Positions 53,833 to 62,040 of a stretch of 64,000 nucleotides of DNA are shown piece after piece (position 1 is the first letter of the stretch; each line of letters opens with the position of its first letter). The DNA lies in contig NZ_JBPYCR010000003.1 of assembly GCF_051846915.1 (NCBI RefSeq), positions 62,001 through 126,000 on the forward strand, given 5' to 3'. The notes below the pieces were generated by a model, which was not told the origin of the DNA, did no database searches, and saw only the letters and a program-made list of their open reading frames with translations. The DNA comes from JBPYCR01 sp051846915 (GTDB lineage Bacteria > Bacillota > Bacilli > Bacillales > Amphibacillaceae). A program made the translations under genes and the position numbers.

Positions 53833-55008
53833 TTACATGCATTTTGTAATTAATTGTTTTAAAACTGCTGCATCCCCTTTAAGTGCATCCTCAATATGAG
53901 TATAAAATTTGAGTGAGTGAATTTTTTCATATTGATCTTTTGCTGTTTGTTTAATTATATTTAGACGAATCAAATGCTGTAAGTATTGATGAATGGGATC
54001 AATGTCCGTTTGTATAAGTGGAAAATCTGTTGAGGAGTGCGAATAAAAATGCAATAAGGTTTTACACCTGTTAAATGAAAAGGTGTTTCTTATAGGAAGA
54101 GGATGAATAATATCAAGGCATAGTCGACTCTGCCAATTCCAGGGAGGCACTTTCATCAAATATTGAGAAGAAACGGGTAAATGAATAATAGATGGCAGGT
54201 TTTCAAAATGGGTGTTTTTATCATAGAGCCATTGCAACCACTTTCGTTCGCTTCCATATATTCGCCTTCTTGGATACAATCGAAATGCACGTTTTTCATT
54301 AAACCACAATGTTTGTAATTCAGTTTGAGTTAACGGCTGCTTTTTAAAGAGGTCAGTAAATCGTATCGCTTGTATGTGGTGAAAATGGAACGTTCCTATC
54401 GCTTTCTTTGTAGTTGTCATAAAAATATGTTGAAAAAGCAGTAAGCGAAGCGAGTCCGGACAGAAGTAGATTAATGTAAGAGGAGTTGTTGAAGAAAACC
54501 GATACATGCATTGTAACGATAACGCATTTAACTTTAGTGATCGTTTTTGGATTCGATTCATTTGATTTGCGCCTAAAATCCAGATTGGTATCAAACCTGC
54601 GTCTTGATAACCTTTGTTTCTCTTTTGCACTTGCTCTTGTGAGATAGTTGCACATTGAAATTCAATGACGATATGTCGATTTTTAATCGATACGAGCAGA
54701 TCCGGCCGTTGATTAATATCTCCAATGTAGGGCTCGAGTTGGACGTCCATCTGTTGATTTTTTAGCCACTCATATAACATCAATTTTCCCTTTTCATGGT
54801 AGGCGCCTTCTCCTCTTTGAGCACTAGAACAATCGGAATCTGAATGGTGTGCAAAATGAGGTATGATTCTCATTCCGGCTTTTAAAATGACTTTATGCTG
54901 ACATACTGGACAGTAAAACGTTGTATGTTGCCGGTGCCAATCTATTTCTTTTGACGTTAATCTAGCCGGCGTTACAAATTGTCCAACACTTGTTTTTGCT
55001 TGCAACAC
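53833..55008 (-). CDS. coiA: Competence protein CoiA
   Basis: A 391-residue protein of CoiA type. Residues 28-50 hold a Cys/His cluster (FYCPVCQHKVILKAG with HFAHH), and residues about 90-125 resemble a nuclease core: QRPDLLVSIKNRHIVIEFQCATIS, with Asp, Glu and Gln in PD-(D/E)XK positions. CoiA acts with imported DNA in transformation. The start is GTG 55008 or the adjacent TTG, with AGGAGGTGA about 10 bases upstream. It is downstream of mecA but after a terminator, so it has its own promoter, not identified. Confidence 0.9.
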   Translation of the reverse strand: MLQAKTSVGQFVTPARLTSKEIDWHRQHTTFYCPVCQHKVILKAGMRIIPHFAHHSDSDCSSAQRGEGAYHEKGKLMLYEWLKNQQMDVQLEPYIGDINQRPDLLVSIKNRHIVIEFQCATISQEQVQKRNKGYQDAGLIPIWILGANQMNRIQKRSLKLNALSLQCMYRFSSTTPLTLIYFCPDSLRLLLFQHIFMTTTKKAIGTFHFHHIQAIRFTDLFKKQPLTQTELQTLWFNEKRAFRLYPRRRIYGSERKWLQWLYDKNTHFENLPSIIHLPVSSQYLMKVPPWNWQSRLCLDIIHPLPIRNTFSFNRCKTLLHFYSHSSTDFPLIQTDIDPIHQYLQHLIRLNIIKQTAKDQYEKIHSLKFYTHIEDALKGDAAVLKQLITKCM

Positions 55009-55243
55009 TTTTATACAGTCACCTCCTACACTACATATACCACATAAACATGGAATGTCCTGCTAATATTAGACGAATTTTTGTAAAAGATTGACTGAAA
55101 ATGACGTTTATATGAAGTGTCAAATATGTTTTTGATGCATGAAGAAGTTCCACAAATCGTTTAAATGAAGAGTAGTAGTCCCGTGATGATCCGAGGGAGT
55201 CTTCAGGTATACAGATTGTTTCGTTAAATCAATACAAAAAAAT

Positions 55244-55270
55244 AAGACACTCATTGTTCGAGTGTCTTTG
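55244..55270 (-). terminator. Terminator of mecA
   Basis: AAGACACTC (55244-55252) with GAGTGTCTT (55260-55268); the minus-strand run of T bases (55232-55243) completes it, next to the mecA stop. Confidence 0.9.
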
Positions 55271-55942
55271 TTATGCGGAAAATTGGACTTTTACTTGGTT
55301 GAATACATCTTCCTTCATCACTTCTGTTCCGTATGCTTCTAGTACATGAATGGTCACATTTGACTCGTCACCATACTCAAAAACTTGACTAAGAATATCT
55401 TCTTGTCGCTCTTCCATATCTTGTGTAAATTCAAGATACAAGTAGTATTTACCATTGTAAAAATATAGTGTCTTTATAAAATCGTCTTCTTCTTTTAAAT
55501 GAATATAATGACTTAATTGAATAACGTCTTCAAATTCGTTCAAACGGACGATAACCGACAATGGTAGCCCATCCTCTTCTTGCTCACTTTCCTTCTCTTT
55601 ATTAATTTTTCCACCAATCATGTTTTCGACTTTATCGTTTACAGTAATATCAATTGTTTCATGGTCATTTACAGGAAGTTCCAGATTTTCACCATTTTTC
55701 GAAACTTGTGCTTTTGTAACAATTATTTCCAATCCTTTTTCCAACGCCTGTACTTGGATCCATAATGGGCCTTCCACGGAGAAATCCTCTTTATAATTAA
55801 CCTCATCCATCATTTGCCAGAACAATTGTTCACTGCGTTCTCGATTGTACCATATTTCTTCTCTTTCAAATCCTCGATCCTCAATGTCTATATACGAAAC
55901 ATAAAATTTTACTGTATTCTCATTTATTCTTTCTATTTCCAT
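55271..55942 (-). CDS. mecA: Adaptor protein MecA
   Basis: A 223-residue adaptor from ATG 55942 with GGGAGAG 8 bases upstream. The N-terminal part MEIERINENTVKFYVSYIDIEDRGF is the substrate-binding domain, an acidic linker lies at about 95-125 (EKESEQEEDG), and the C-terminal ClpC-binding domain starts LSVIVRLNEFEDVIQLSHYI near 132. MecA delivers ComK and others to ClpCP and blocks premature competence. It is near coiA and spx, the usual competence and stress neighbours. Confidence 0.94.
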   Translation of the reverse strand: MEIERINENTVKFYVSYIDIEDRGFEREEIWYNRERSEQLFWQMMDEVNYKEDFSVEGPLWIQVQALEKGLEIIVTKAQVSKNGENLELPVNDHETIDITVNDKVENMIGGKINKEKESEQEEDGLPLSVIVRLNEFEDVIQLSHYIHLKEEDDFIKTLYFYNGKYYLYLEFTQDMEERQEDILSQVFEYGDESNVTIHVLEAYGTEVMKEDVFNQVKVQFSA

Positions 55943-56305
55943 TGTTGATTCTCTCCCTTCAATTGGAAAATACAAGCTTGCTAGTTACTTTAACCTTAAA
56001 ATGGTTATCAGCTTTAAAGTATAAAATAATTAGGTGGAAGAGATTACTCCAACCAAACATTCATCCTTACTACTTATATATTCATTGTATGATAATCATG
56101 CTCGTTTTGAAAATATAAAGGTTTATCCTGTTTAATATACTATTCTAAACGACTTTTAAATATTTGTCACTAGATGTTTTCCCTAATTTAAAGCTTACTA
56201 ATCATCTTAGAAGTAAGTGGAAATTTTATTATATAAAAAGCACAAAGCGCAACCCTTTATTAATGGGCTACGCTTTGTAATGTGTATGCGAAATATCTCA
56301 CAAAT
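55943..56305. other. Intergenic stretch with the spx terminator
   Basis: About 360 AT-rich bases. The spx terminator is a stem of ACAAAGCGCAACCC (56242-56255) with GGGCTACGCTTTGT (56265-56278) and a minus-strand run of T bases (56232-56239). The rest shows no gene. Confidence 0.6.
56232..56278 (-). terminator. Terminator of spx
   Basis: A 14-base stem with a mismatched inner pair (56242-56255 with 56265-56278), then a TTTTT-rich run on the minus strand about 30 bases past the spx stop. Confidence 0.85.
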
Positions 56306-56701
56306 TTAATTAACCATTCGCTGTGCTTCACGTAATTGGAACGTACGGACAGTTCTTGGTAGGAACCTGCGAATTTCGTCTTCGTTGTATCCGACCTGCA
56401 GTCGCTTTTCATCCAGTATAATTGGACGGCGCAACAAGCCTGGATTTTGTTGGATAAGATGAAATAGATCTTTTAACGGAAGTTGGTCAATATTAACGTC
56501 CAATTTTTGAAAAACTTTGGAACGGGTCGAGATAATCTCATCTGTTCCATCTTCTGTCATCCGTAAAATTTCTTTTATCTCGTCCAATGATAATGGTTCG
56601 GAAAATATATTTCGCTCCGAAAACGGTATCCCGTGTTCTTCAAGCCATGCTTTTGCTTTTCGGCAAGATGTACAACTTGGCGAGGTATAAAGTGTTACCA
56701 T
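56306..56701 (-). CDS. spx: Transcriptional regulator Spx
   Basis: A 131-residue ArsC-like regulator with the redox C10-T-S-C13 pair (YTSPSCTSCRKAKAWL) and the Spx R-P-I-I-L-D-E-K-R-L-Q-V-G-Y motif near residue 91. In B. subtilis the oxidised Cys pair turns Spx into an activator with RNA polymerase alpha; YjbH and ClpXP keep it low in unstressed cells. Full family length. Start ATG 56701 has GGAG nine bases upstream. It follows yjbC, as in B. subtilis, but with a 288-base gap, so it may also have its own promoter. Confidence 0.95.
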   Translation of the reverse strand: MVTLYTSPSCTSCRKAKAWLEEHGIPFSERNIFSEPLSLDEIKEILRMTEDGTDEIISTRSKVFQKLDVNIDQLPLKDLFHLIQQNPGLLRRPIILDEKRLQVGYNEDEIRRFLPRTVRTFQLREAQRMVN

Positions 56702-56989
56702 GTAACTTCACTCCTCATTTCTAAAAAATGTGTATATAACATATTGTAAACCATGCATATCAAATCACTTATTACTTTATAATAAGTTTAAATAACTTCC
56801 CTACTGTTGATTATACTATATTTGTCAAGTAAAAGGTAGGGGGTAAAGCTAAAAAAGCGAATTGATTTCGTCAATATTTGTAATATATTTCATTTAAATG
56901 TAATATACCTCTAACAACGAATTTTTAAACATTGATTTACAAAAAAAATTAATCATTTTCTAAAATTTGCCGTTAATTATTTACGTTTT

Positions 56990-57577
56990 TTAATTTTTTT
57001 CATTCTCCAAACCATTGAAAATACTTGTCCCATTGCCATCCTTTTTGGTTAATACATCGTCTACTGTTTGATATCGCTTCCCGTAAACTTCCATATCTTT
57101 ATAAGTATGAATATCGATGTATGTTTGCTTCAATTGTTCATATATCGCATCTTCAGAATGATCTTTTGGTGACCAATACAAGATTTCCAGCGGCGTATCT
57201 TTTTCTGTTGCTAGTGATCGACGAGTATAACCGATCGAACTCGCATGTTTAAAATCTTCTCGCTGATAAAAATGTAGTCTTTTCTTCGTATCCGTGTCCT
57301 CATAATCTACCGGTTCAACTTCAAGAATTATAACCTTGTTTTTCTTTTTGAGTTTTTCAATTAACTGACGTCCGATACCCTGACCTCTGGACTCAGAAGA
57401 GACCCATAAGTAATCGATAAATAGAAACTGGTCAAATTCTGCATACATTAAAACGTGATGCGGTCCCTCATCCTTATGGTAAACATCACCTTTTTCCTTT
57501 AATAATATTTCCATATGCGCTTTCGACTTCATTTCTTCCACCGGGAAATATTCACTAAGTTTCTCGTACCAATTCAT
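56990..57577 (-). CDS. yjbC: GNAT acetyltransferase YjbC
   Basis: A 195-residue GNAT protein. FLFIDYLWVSSESRGQGIGRQLIEKLKKKNKVIILEVEP-type text (residues 50-90) gives the acetyl-CoA loop R-G-Q-G-I-G-R, and HFYQREDFKHASSIGY near 105 the last strand. This length and the position just before spx match B. subtilis YjbC. Its substrate is unknown; in B. subtilis the gene is co-transcribed with spx in stress. AAAGGAGT is 6 bases before the ATG. Confidence 0.88.
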   Translation of the reverse strand: MNWYEKLSEYFPVEEMKSKAHMEILLKEKGDVYHKDEGPHHVLMYAEFDQFLFIDYLWVSSESRGQGIGRQLIEKLKKKNKVIILEVEPVDYEDTDTKKRLHFYQREDFKHASSIGYTRRSLATEKDTPLEILYWSPKDHSEDAIYEQLKQTYIDIHTYKDMEVYGKRYQTVDDVLTKKDGNGTSIFNGLENEKN

Positions 57578-57729
57578 CCTATTACTCCTTTTTTACGGAT
57601 AATACGCTTTTTCATGAAGTTATTATTAAGTAAAGTTCTGCAATAATCCTCTTTTTTTAACTACTTGTAAAAGAGTATACCCGACATCCTATTAAATAAT
57701 CGCATTTTCTTGTTGCTTATTAAATCGAT

Positions 57730-57768
57730 TCGGACATTCTATTCACTTCTTTAAAGAATAGATGCCCG
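57730..57768 (-). terminator. Possible terminator of the glycosidase-like gene
   Basis: CGGACATTCTATTC (57731-57744) pairs with GAATAGATGCCCG (about 57756-57768) with two mismatches, just past the minus-strand stop. There is no clear T-run, so this is weak. Confidence 0.45.
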
Positions 57769-57780
57769 AAACCCTCTACC

Positions 57781-58980
57781 CTATTTATAATCCACATTTT
57801 TTGTATACGTATTGCCTGCATTCCAGAGTAAATATTCGTTAATTCCATGCTCTTTCAATGCGTTAATTTGTGCTTCAACTTCCTTTTTTCCGTACTGAGT
57901 CGCGGGGCCATCGTACAACCATGGCGCTTCAAAATCTTGAATCCATGGTCGAGATGTCGGTCGATTTTCCAACTTATCTAAAACATCGTTTTCGACTTTT
58001 GCATATTCGCTCACAAGCCGATATGGCTCTTTATCAGGAAATGGAATATCAAAGTATGACGTCCAATGACTTGGATAGATCATGGAAGAAATAACATCTA
58101 CGTTACTGGATATTTTCGAGAAGTTTTGTCCAATGCCAGGAGTTTCCTCGACAGTGGCAGCATAGCCGAATATATCGACGGATACATCCACATCATAGTA
58201 TTCTAATTCCTTTTTGGCGTAAGCAACGAAGTCTGTTACAGCTTGTACCCGTTTTTTTATATTGTTTAAATCGGAATTTTTGTAGTCACCAAGTGTATAA
58301 TCCAACTCCTTATCACGACGTTCAAATCCTTCCGGGAAGCGCACATAATCGAATTGAATCTCTTGGAAACCAAGTTCAGCTGCCATTTTTGCTATCCCAA
58401 TATTGTAATCCCACACTTCTTTACTAAATGGATTGACAAAGGCTTCACCTTTATTATTTACCCATACTTTTCCATTTTTCGTAAATGATAATTCGGGACG
58501 TTTTTTCGATAATACGGAATCTTTGAAAACAACGATTCTAGCAATCGGATATATCTCCTTTTCTTCCAGCTTTTCCAATAGTTTTCTTGGGTCTTTTATA
58601 AAATTATCAGCTGCATCCTTATATTTTGGATTATCTTCAGGACGAAATGTCAGTTTCCCAAAGTCTTCTTTAACATCGATCACCATTGCATTTAACTTTG
58701 TCGTTTCTACTAAATCAATTAATTTTCCTAGACGTTCTCCGCCTGCTGAAGGACCTGTAACATAGATTCCTCTTACTGCCTCTGGATACTCGAAGTTAAG
58801 GCCTGTGTCATATGTAAATCGTTGGAAACTTTTATCTGTATTTATCGCTTCAATGTTGATTTCTCTTTCTTGATGTAATTTTGCTTGTTGGATCTCGTCG
58901 CCATGAATATTGACGGGATGAACAAATGCAAGAAGGATAACTGTCAGGATGAACGAAGTCTGTAGTTGTTTTTTTATCAT
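57781..58980 (-). CDS. Secreted putative glycoside hydrolase (DUF4015)
   Basis: A 399-residue protein with a signal peptide (IKKQLQTSFILTVILLAFVH, residues 2-21). The mature part has the DUF4015 barrel pattern: VRGIYVTGPSAGGERLGKLI near 69, TKLNAMVIDVKEDFGKLTF near 92, LGFQEIQFDYVRFPEGFER near 208, VSVDIFGYAATVE near 260 and a WTSYF/PWIQDFEAPW end. The conserved Asp and Glu residues fit a TIM-barrel hydrolase on cell-wall or polysaccharide substrates, which are unproven. AGGAGATGG precedes ATG 58980. Transcribed alone. Confidence 0.85.
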   Translation of the reverse strand: MIKKQLQTSFILTVILLAFVHPVNIHGDEIQQAKLHQEREINIEAINTDKSFQRFTYDTGLNFEYPEAVRGIYVTGPSAGGERLGKLIDLVETTKLNAMVIDVKEDFGKLTFRPEDNPKYKDAADNFIKDPRKLLEKLEEKEIYPIARIVVFKDSVLSKKRPELSFTKNGKVWVNNKGEAFVNPFSKEVWDYNIGIAKMAAELGFQEIQFDYVRFPEGFERRDKELDYTLGDYKNSDLNNIKKRVQAVTDFVAYAKKELEYYDVDVSVDIFGYAATVEETPGIGQNFSKISSNVDVISSMIYPSHWTSYFDIPFPDKEPYRLVSEYAKVENDVLDKLENRPTSRPWIQDFEAPWLYDGPATQYGKKEVEAQINALKEHGINEYLLWNAGNTYTKNVDYK

Positions 58981-59600
58981 GATCCCATCTCCTACTATAA
59001 AACTATGTATCTTTATTTATTATAAAGGACAAACCCTAAAAACTAAATGGGAATTTGCGATTTTTGTCGAATTGGTCTTTGCTTGATTTATTTTTCAGCC
59101 GTAGTATATAATTTGAGTGGATAAGAACTCACGATGGTATAATATACATAATACGAATAGACCTCCCCTAATTTGTGGGTACACTGAAATTAACTCTGAA
59201 TTATTATGTACACAAATGTATACTAATTGGTAATCAATCTGATTCAGCAAAATATAATTGATTATTCGTTCTGATTCGGGAAGAATGAACCTTTTTACAC
59301 AGTTGCTAAGAATATATATGCAGCGATAATGGCCGATAAGGTGGCTAATAATTATCGTTCATCAAGCCAAGATGACTATTGAATTTCTTAAGAAAAGCGC
59401 AAGAGCCCGGGTCAGCCTCAGGCATAGCTTAAGCGAGTAACCGTAGTTGCGGTTTTTTCACGAAAAGTTCATGCTTAAGACCCAAGGGAGCTGAGCGCTT
59501 AAATTAGCCAGCTAATCACAATACTACCTGTCCTTATAAAAAACAATGCTGTAATATAGATAACTACATATAACAAGATAAACTGATGGAGTGAATTATT
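58981..59600. repeat. Intergenic region with a short repeat-like element
   Basis: About 620 bases. From about 59391 to 59502 lies a GC-richer patch starting AAGAAAAGCGCAAGAGCCCG and ending GGGAGCTGAGCGCTTAA, with inverted AAGCGC/GCGCTT ends. This is the style of the abundant 110-base intergenic repeats of Bacillaceae. Just before it a short frame (59281-59382, reading NEPFYTVAKNIYAAIMADKV and ending SSQDDY) may be a remnant of some protein. No T-box was found before trpS. Confidence 0.5.
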
Positions 59601-60584
59601 TTGAAAACAATATTTTCCGGCATTCAGCCAAGCGGAACATTAACTTTAGGTAATTATTTAGGAGCAATCAGCCAATTTGTTCAATTGCAGGAAGATGAAA
59701 ATTGTTATTTTTGCATTGTCGACAATCACGCAATTACCGTGCCACAAGAACCTGCAACATTACAGCATAATATCCGCTCTTTAGCTGCATTATATCTTGC
59801 CTCTGGAATTAACCATGAAAAATCGACTTTGTTCATTCAATCAGAAGTTGCAGCACACGCTCAATTAAGCTGGATGCTTCAGTCGATCAGCTATATGGGT
59901 GAACTGGAACGCATGACACAATTTAAAGATAAATCATCCGGTAAAGATGGAGTTTCTTCTGCTTTGTTTACATACCCTGCTTTAATGGCTGCAGATATTT
60001 TGCTTTACCAGACAAATATTGTACCGGTTGGAGATGATCAAACCCAGCATTTGGAGCTGACAAGAACTCTTGCTCAACGCTTTAATAATCGATATAAAAA
60101 AACATTCGTCGTTCCTGACATTAGTATCCCTAAAGTAGGAGCCCGGATCATGTCATTGCAGGATCCGCTGAAAAAAATGAGCAAATCGGATGAAAATCCA
60201 AAAGGGTTTATTTCCATGCTGGATACACCTAAAAAAATTGAAAAAAAATTGAAAAGCGCAGTGACGGATTCAGAAGGTATTGTCGCATTTGATAAAGAAA
60301 ACAAACCGGGTATTTCAAATCTGCTGACAATCCACGCGAGTTGTACAGGGGAAACTATCGAAACGGTAGAAGATAAATACAAAAATAGAGGATACGGAGA
60401 ATTTAAAGGTGATACAGCTAAAGCAGTCATTCAACTTCTTCAGCCAATTCAAGAAAAATACGAACAATTAATTCAGTCCAATGATTTAGATGATATTTTG
60501 GATCGCGGCGCTGAAAAAGCAGCTGCAACAGCTAATAAAACATTGAAAGCTGCAAATGCGGCTATGGGCTTGGGTAGAAAGTAA
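59601..60584 (+). CDS. trpS: Tryptophanyl-tRNA synthetase
   Basis: A 327-residue class I synthetase read from TTG 59601 with GGAGTG seven bases upstream. The HIGH-like motif is FSGIQPSGTLTLGNYLGA (T-L-G-N, near residue 15) and the KMSKS-like motif is KKMSKSDENPKG near residue 193. The text GELERMTQFKDKS near 105 and the C-terminal GLGRK end are usual. It charges tRNA-Trp. The neighbour yjbA matches the B. subtilis trpS context. No T-box leader was seen, so control is not evident. Confidence 0.95.
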   Translation: MKTIFSGIQPSGTLTLGNYLGAISQFVQLQEDENCYFCIVDNHAITVPQEPATLQHNIRSLAALYLASGINHEKSTLFIQSEVAAHAQLSWMLQSISYMGELERMTQFKDKSSGKDGVSSALFTYPALMAADILLYQTNIVPVGDDQTQHLELTRTLAQRFNNRYKKTFVVPDISIPKVGARIMSLQDPLKKMSKSDENPKGFISMLDTPKKIEKKLKSAVTDSEGIVAFDKENKPGISNLLTIHASCTGETIETVEDKYKNRGYGEFKGDTAKAVIQLLQPIQEKYEQLIQSNDLDDILDRGAEKAAATANKTLKAANAAMGLGRK

Positions 60585-60677
60585 TCAATCTTCGGTACAA
60601 AAGATAAGTGGATAAAACATATAATATGCCATTAGCGTTGTATCTCACCCATGAGGTGACAGATACCCGTATTTAAA

Positions 60678-60797
60678 GCGATATATCCACACTCAAGAAG
60701 ATTAGATCCGCACTTGCAGCGATATATCCACACTCGAGAAGATTATATCCGTACTTGGAGCGCATATATCCACACTCAGAGTGATATAAAGCGTGAT
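60678..60797 (+). repeat. Three 41-base imperfect tandem repeats
   Basis: The unit begins GCGATATATCCACACTCAAG and recurs at 60678, 60719 and 60760 with a strict 41-base period; the third copy has a one-base insertion and breaks down near 60797. It lies between trpS and yjbA. Confidence 0.75.
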
Positions 60798-60832
60798 ATC
60801 CACAACCCGAAAACTCATCTTAATCAAACCAT

Positions 60833-60868
60833 AAAAAAGTCAGTGCCACATATGCACTGACTTTTTTT
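60833..60868. terminator. Bidirectional terminator between trpS and yjbA
   Basis: AAAAAAGTCAGTGC (60833-60846) with GCACTGACTTTTTT (60854-60867). It ends yjbA, and may also end trpS transcripts that pass the repeats. Confidence 0.9.
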
Positions 60869-61625
60869 ATAACTTTGATGTGTTTTGTTTTTGCGTTTGT
60901 TCAAACTCCCACATATTTTCAAGGAATGTTTGCCCCTTTATAAGTTTAGCGCATAATTCTTCGTGCCTTTTGCTCCATCCATGTTTGACGTCATTATACA
61001 AAGCATTCCATACCTTGTCTTTATCCATACCGCGTATAAATGGATATTTCTTCGGATCCCACTCCGTGAGCCAATAACGCAGTTCCTCTGGATTATTGAT
61101 TGTTCGCAATTGATCCAACGCCATCATCAACAATTGTTTAAGCTGTCTTTCTTTTCTTGTCAGACCAATAACTAATGACGGTTTCAAAGACATTATATTT
61201 CTATTCTCTTCTTTCGACGGCTGTTTAAATTTAAACATATGCAACTTTGTGTTTTCCAACATGCCAAATATAAGCTGTTCCTGCCTCGGAATCAAACGAC
61301 TTTTTCGAACTGGTATTCGGTATCCAATTGTATCAAAAGCAATTATTTCTTTTCCATTAGATACAATACACGCATAATCAATTTCTTTTCTCTCCTGACC
61401 ATTTTTTCGGTACGCCCGCTTATGTATTTTATAAAGTAATTGTTCAGGCAAATCATTCATTCCGTTTTCTATGTTGGAAAACAATTCATCGGTTATGTAA
61501 AATAACGGAACTTGATCAAGCAAGTCAATACGATCGGTCTTACGCCATTCATGAAAATGACATACGTTATATCCGTTCTCTTCCCCTTCAAACCAATTCA
61601 CCCATACATCATATACATATAACAT
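60867..61625 (-). CDS. yjbA: YjbA family protein (DUF3603)
   Basis: A 252-residue protein from ATG 61625 with AAAGGTGGG seven bases upstream. Family text includes LYVYDVWVNWFEGEENGYNVCHFHEW (residues 2-27), DLLDQVPLFYITDELF near 35, GLTRKERQLKQLLMMALDQL near 155 and the Trp-rich end. Length and its place next to trpS match B. subtilis YjbA (about 253). No motif of known catalysis stands out; the function is unknown and the protein has no signal, so it is probably cytoplasmic. Confidence 0.88.
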   Translation of the reverse strand: MLYVYDVWVNWFEGEENGYNVCHFHEWRKTDRIDLLDQVPLFYITDELFSNIENGMNDLPEQLLYKIHKRAYRKNGQERKEIDYACIVSNGKEIIAFDTIGYRIPVRKSRLIPRQEQLIFGMLENTKLHMFKFKQPSKEENRNIMSLKPSLVIGLTRKERQLKQLLMMALDQLRTINNPEELRYWLTEWDPKKYPFIRGMDKDKVWNALYNDVKHGWSKRHEELCAKLIKGQTFLENMWEFEQTQKQNTSKL

Positions 61626-61698
61626 GTTGCAACCCACCTTTTAAAGCATTTAAAATCATTATGACCATCATGATTAAAAAATATTCTTGTGCAGGTTG

Positions 61699-61905
61699 CT
61701 AAATGTTATTCGGAAAACGATAAATAGTAAAGGCCATTATTAAAAAACCAATCGGTAAAAAGTAACATTCTACTCTGCTTTTAATAAACATAAAGTATTC
61801 AAACCATGTAATACCTGCTGGTAAAAAATTCATATATGCAATAATCGTCACTCCACCGGAAACAGCTAGTCCAAATCCAATTAAAAACAAAAAAATATAC
61901 CACAT
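61699..61905 (-). CDS. Small membrane protein upstream of yjbA
   Basis: A 68-residue protein from ATG 61905 (GAGGTG about 9 bases upstream; a 9-residue longer frame has no site). Two helices at about 2-25 (YIFLFLIGFGLAVSGGVTII) and 42-62 (CYFLPIGFLIMAFTIY). It lies 73 bases before yjbA on the same strand. A real short gene is likely from its ribosome site and hydrophobic pattern; function unknown. Confidence 0.6.
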   Translation of the reverse strand: MWYIFLFLIGFGLAVSGGVTIIAYMNFLPAGITWFEYFMFIKSRVECYFLPIGFLIMAFTIYRFPNNI

Positions 61906-62040
61906 TATACAAATCACCTCTAGCCTGTCCATCGATTTATATATATTTATGCAGTCAAGTTAAAAAAATGATGAATACATTTTAGAGGTGGTTCAAAAGT
62001 TCGTTAAAAATCGCTTTTACCAAAGTTTAAACTATATAAT

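Noticed and set aside
58981..59600. T-box leader before trpS
   Set aside because: I searched for the GGGTGGNACCGCG antiterminator block and found none.
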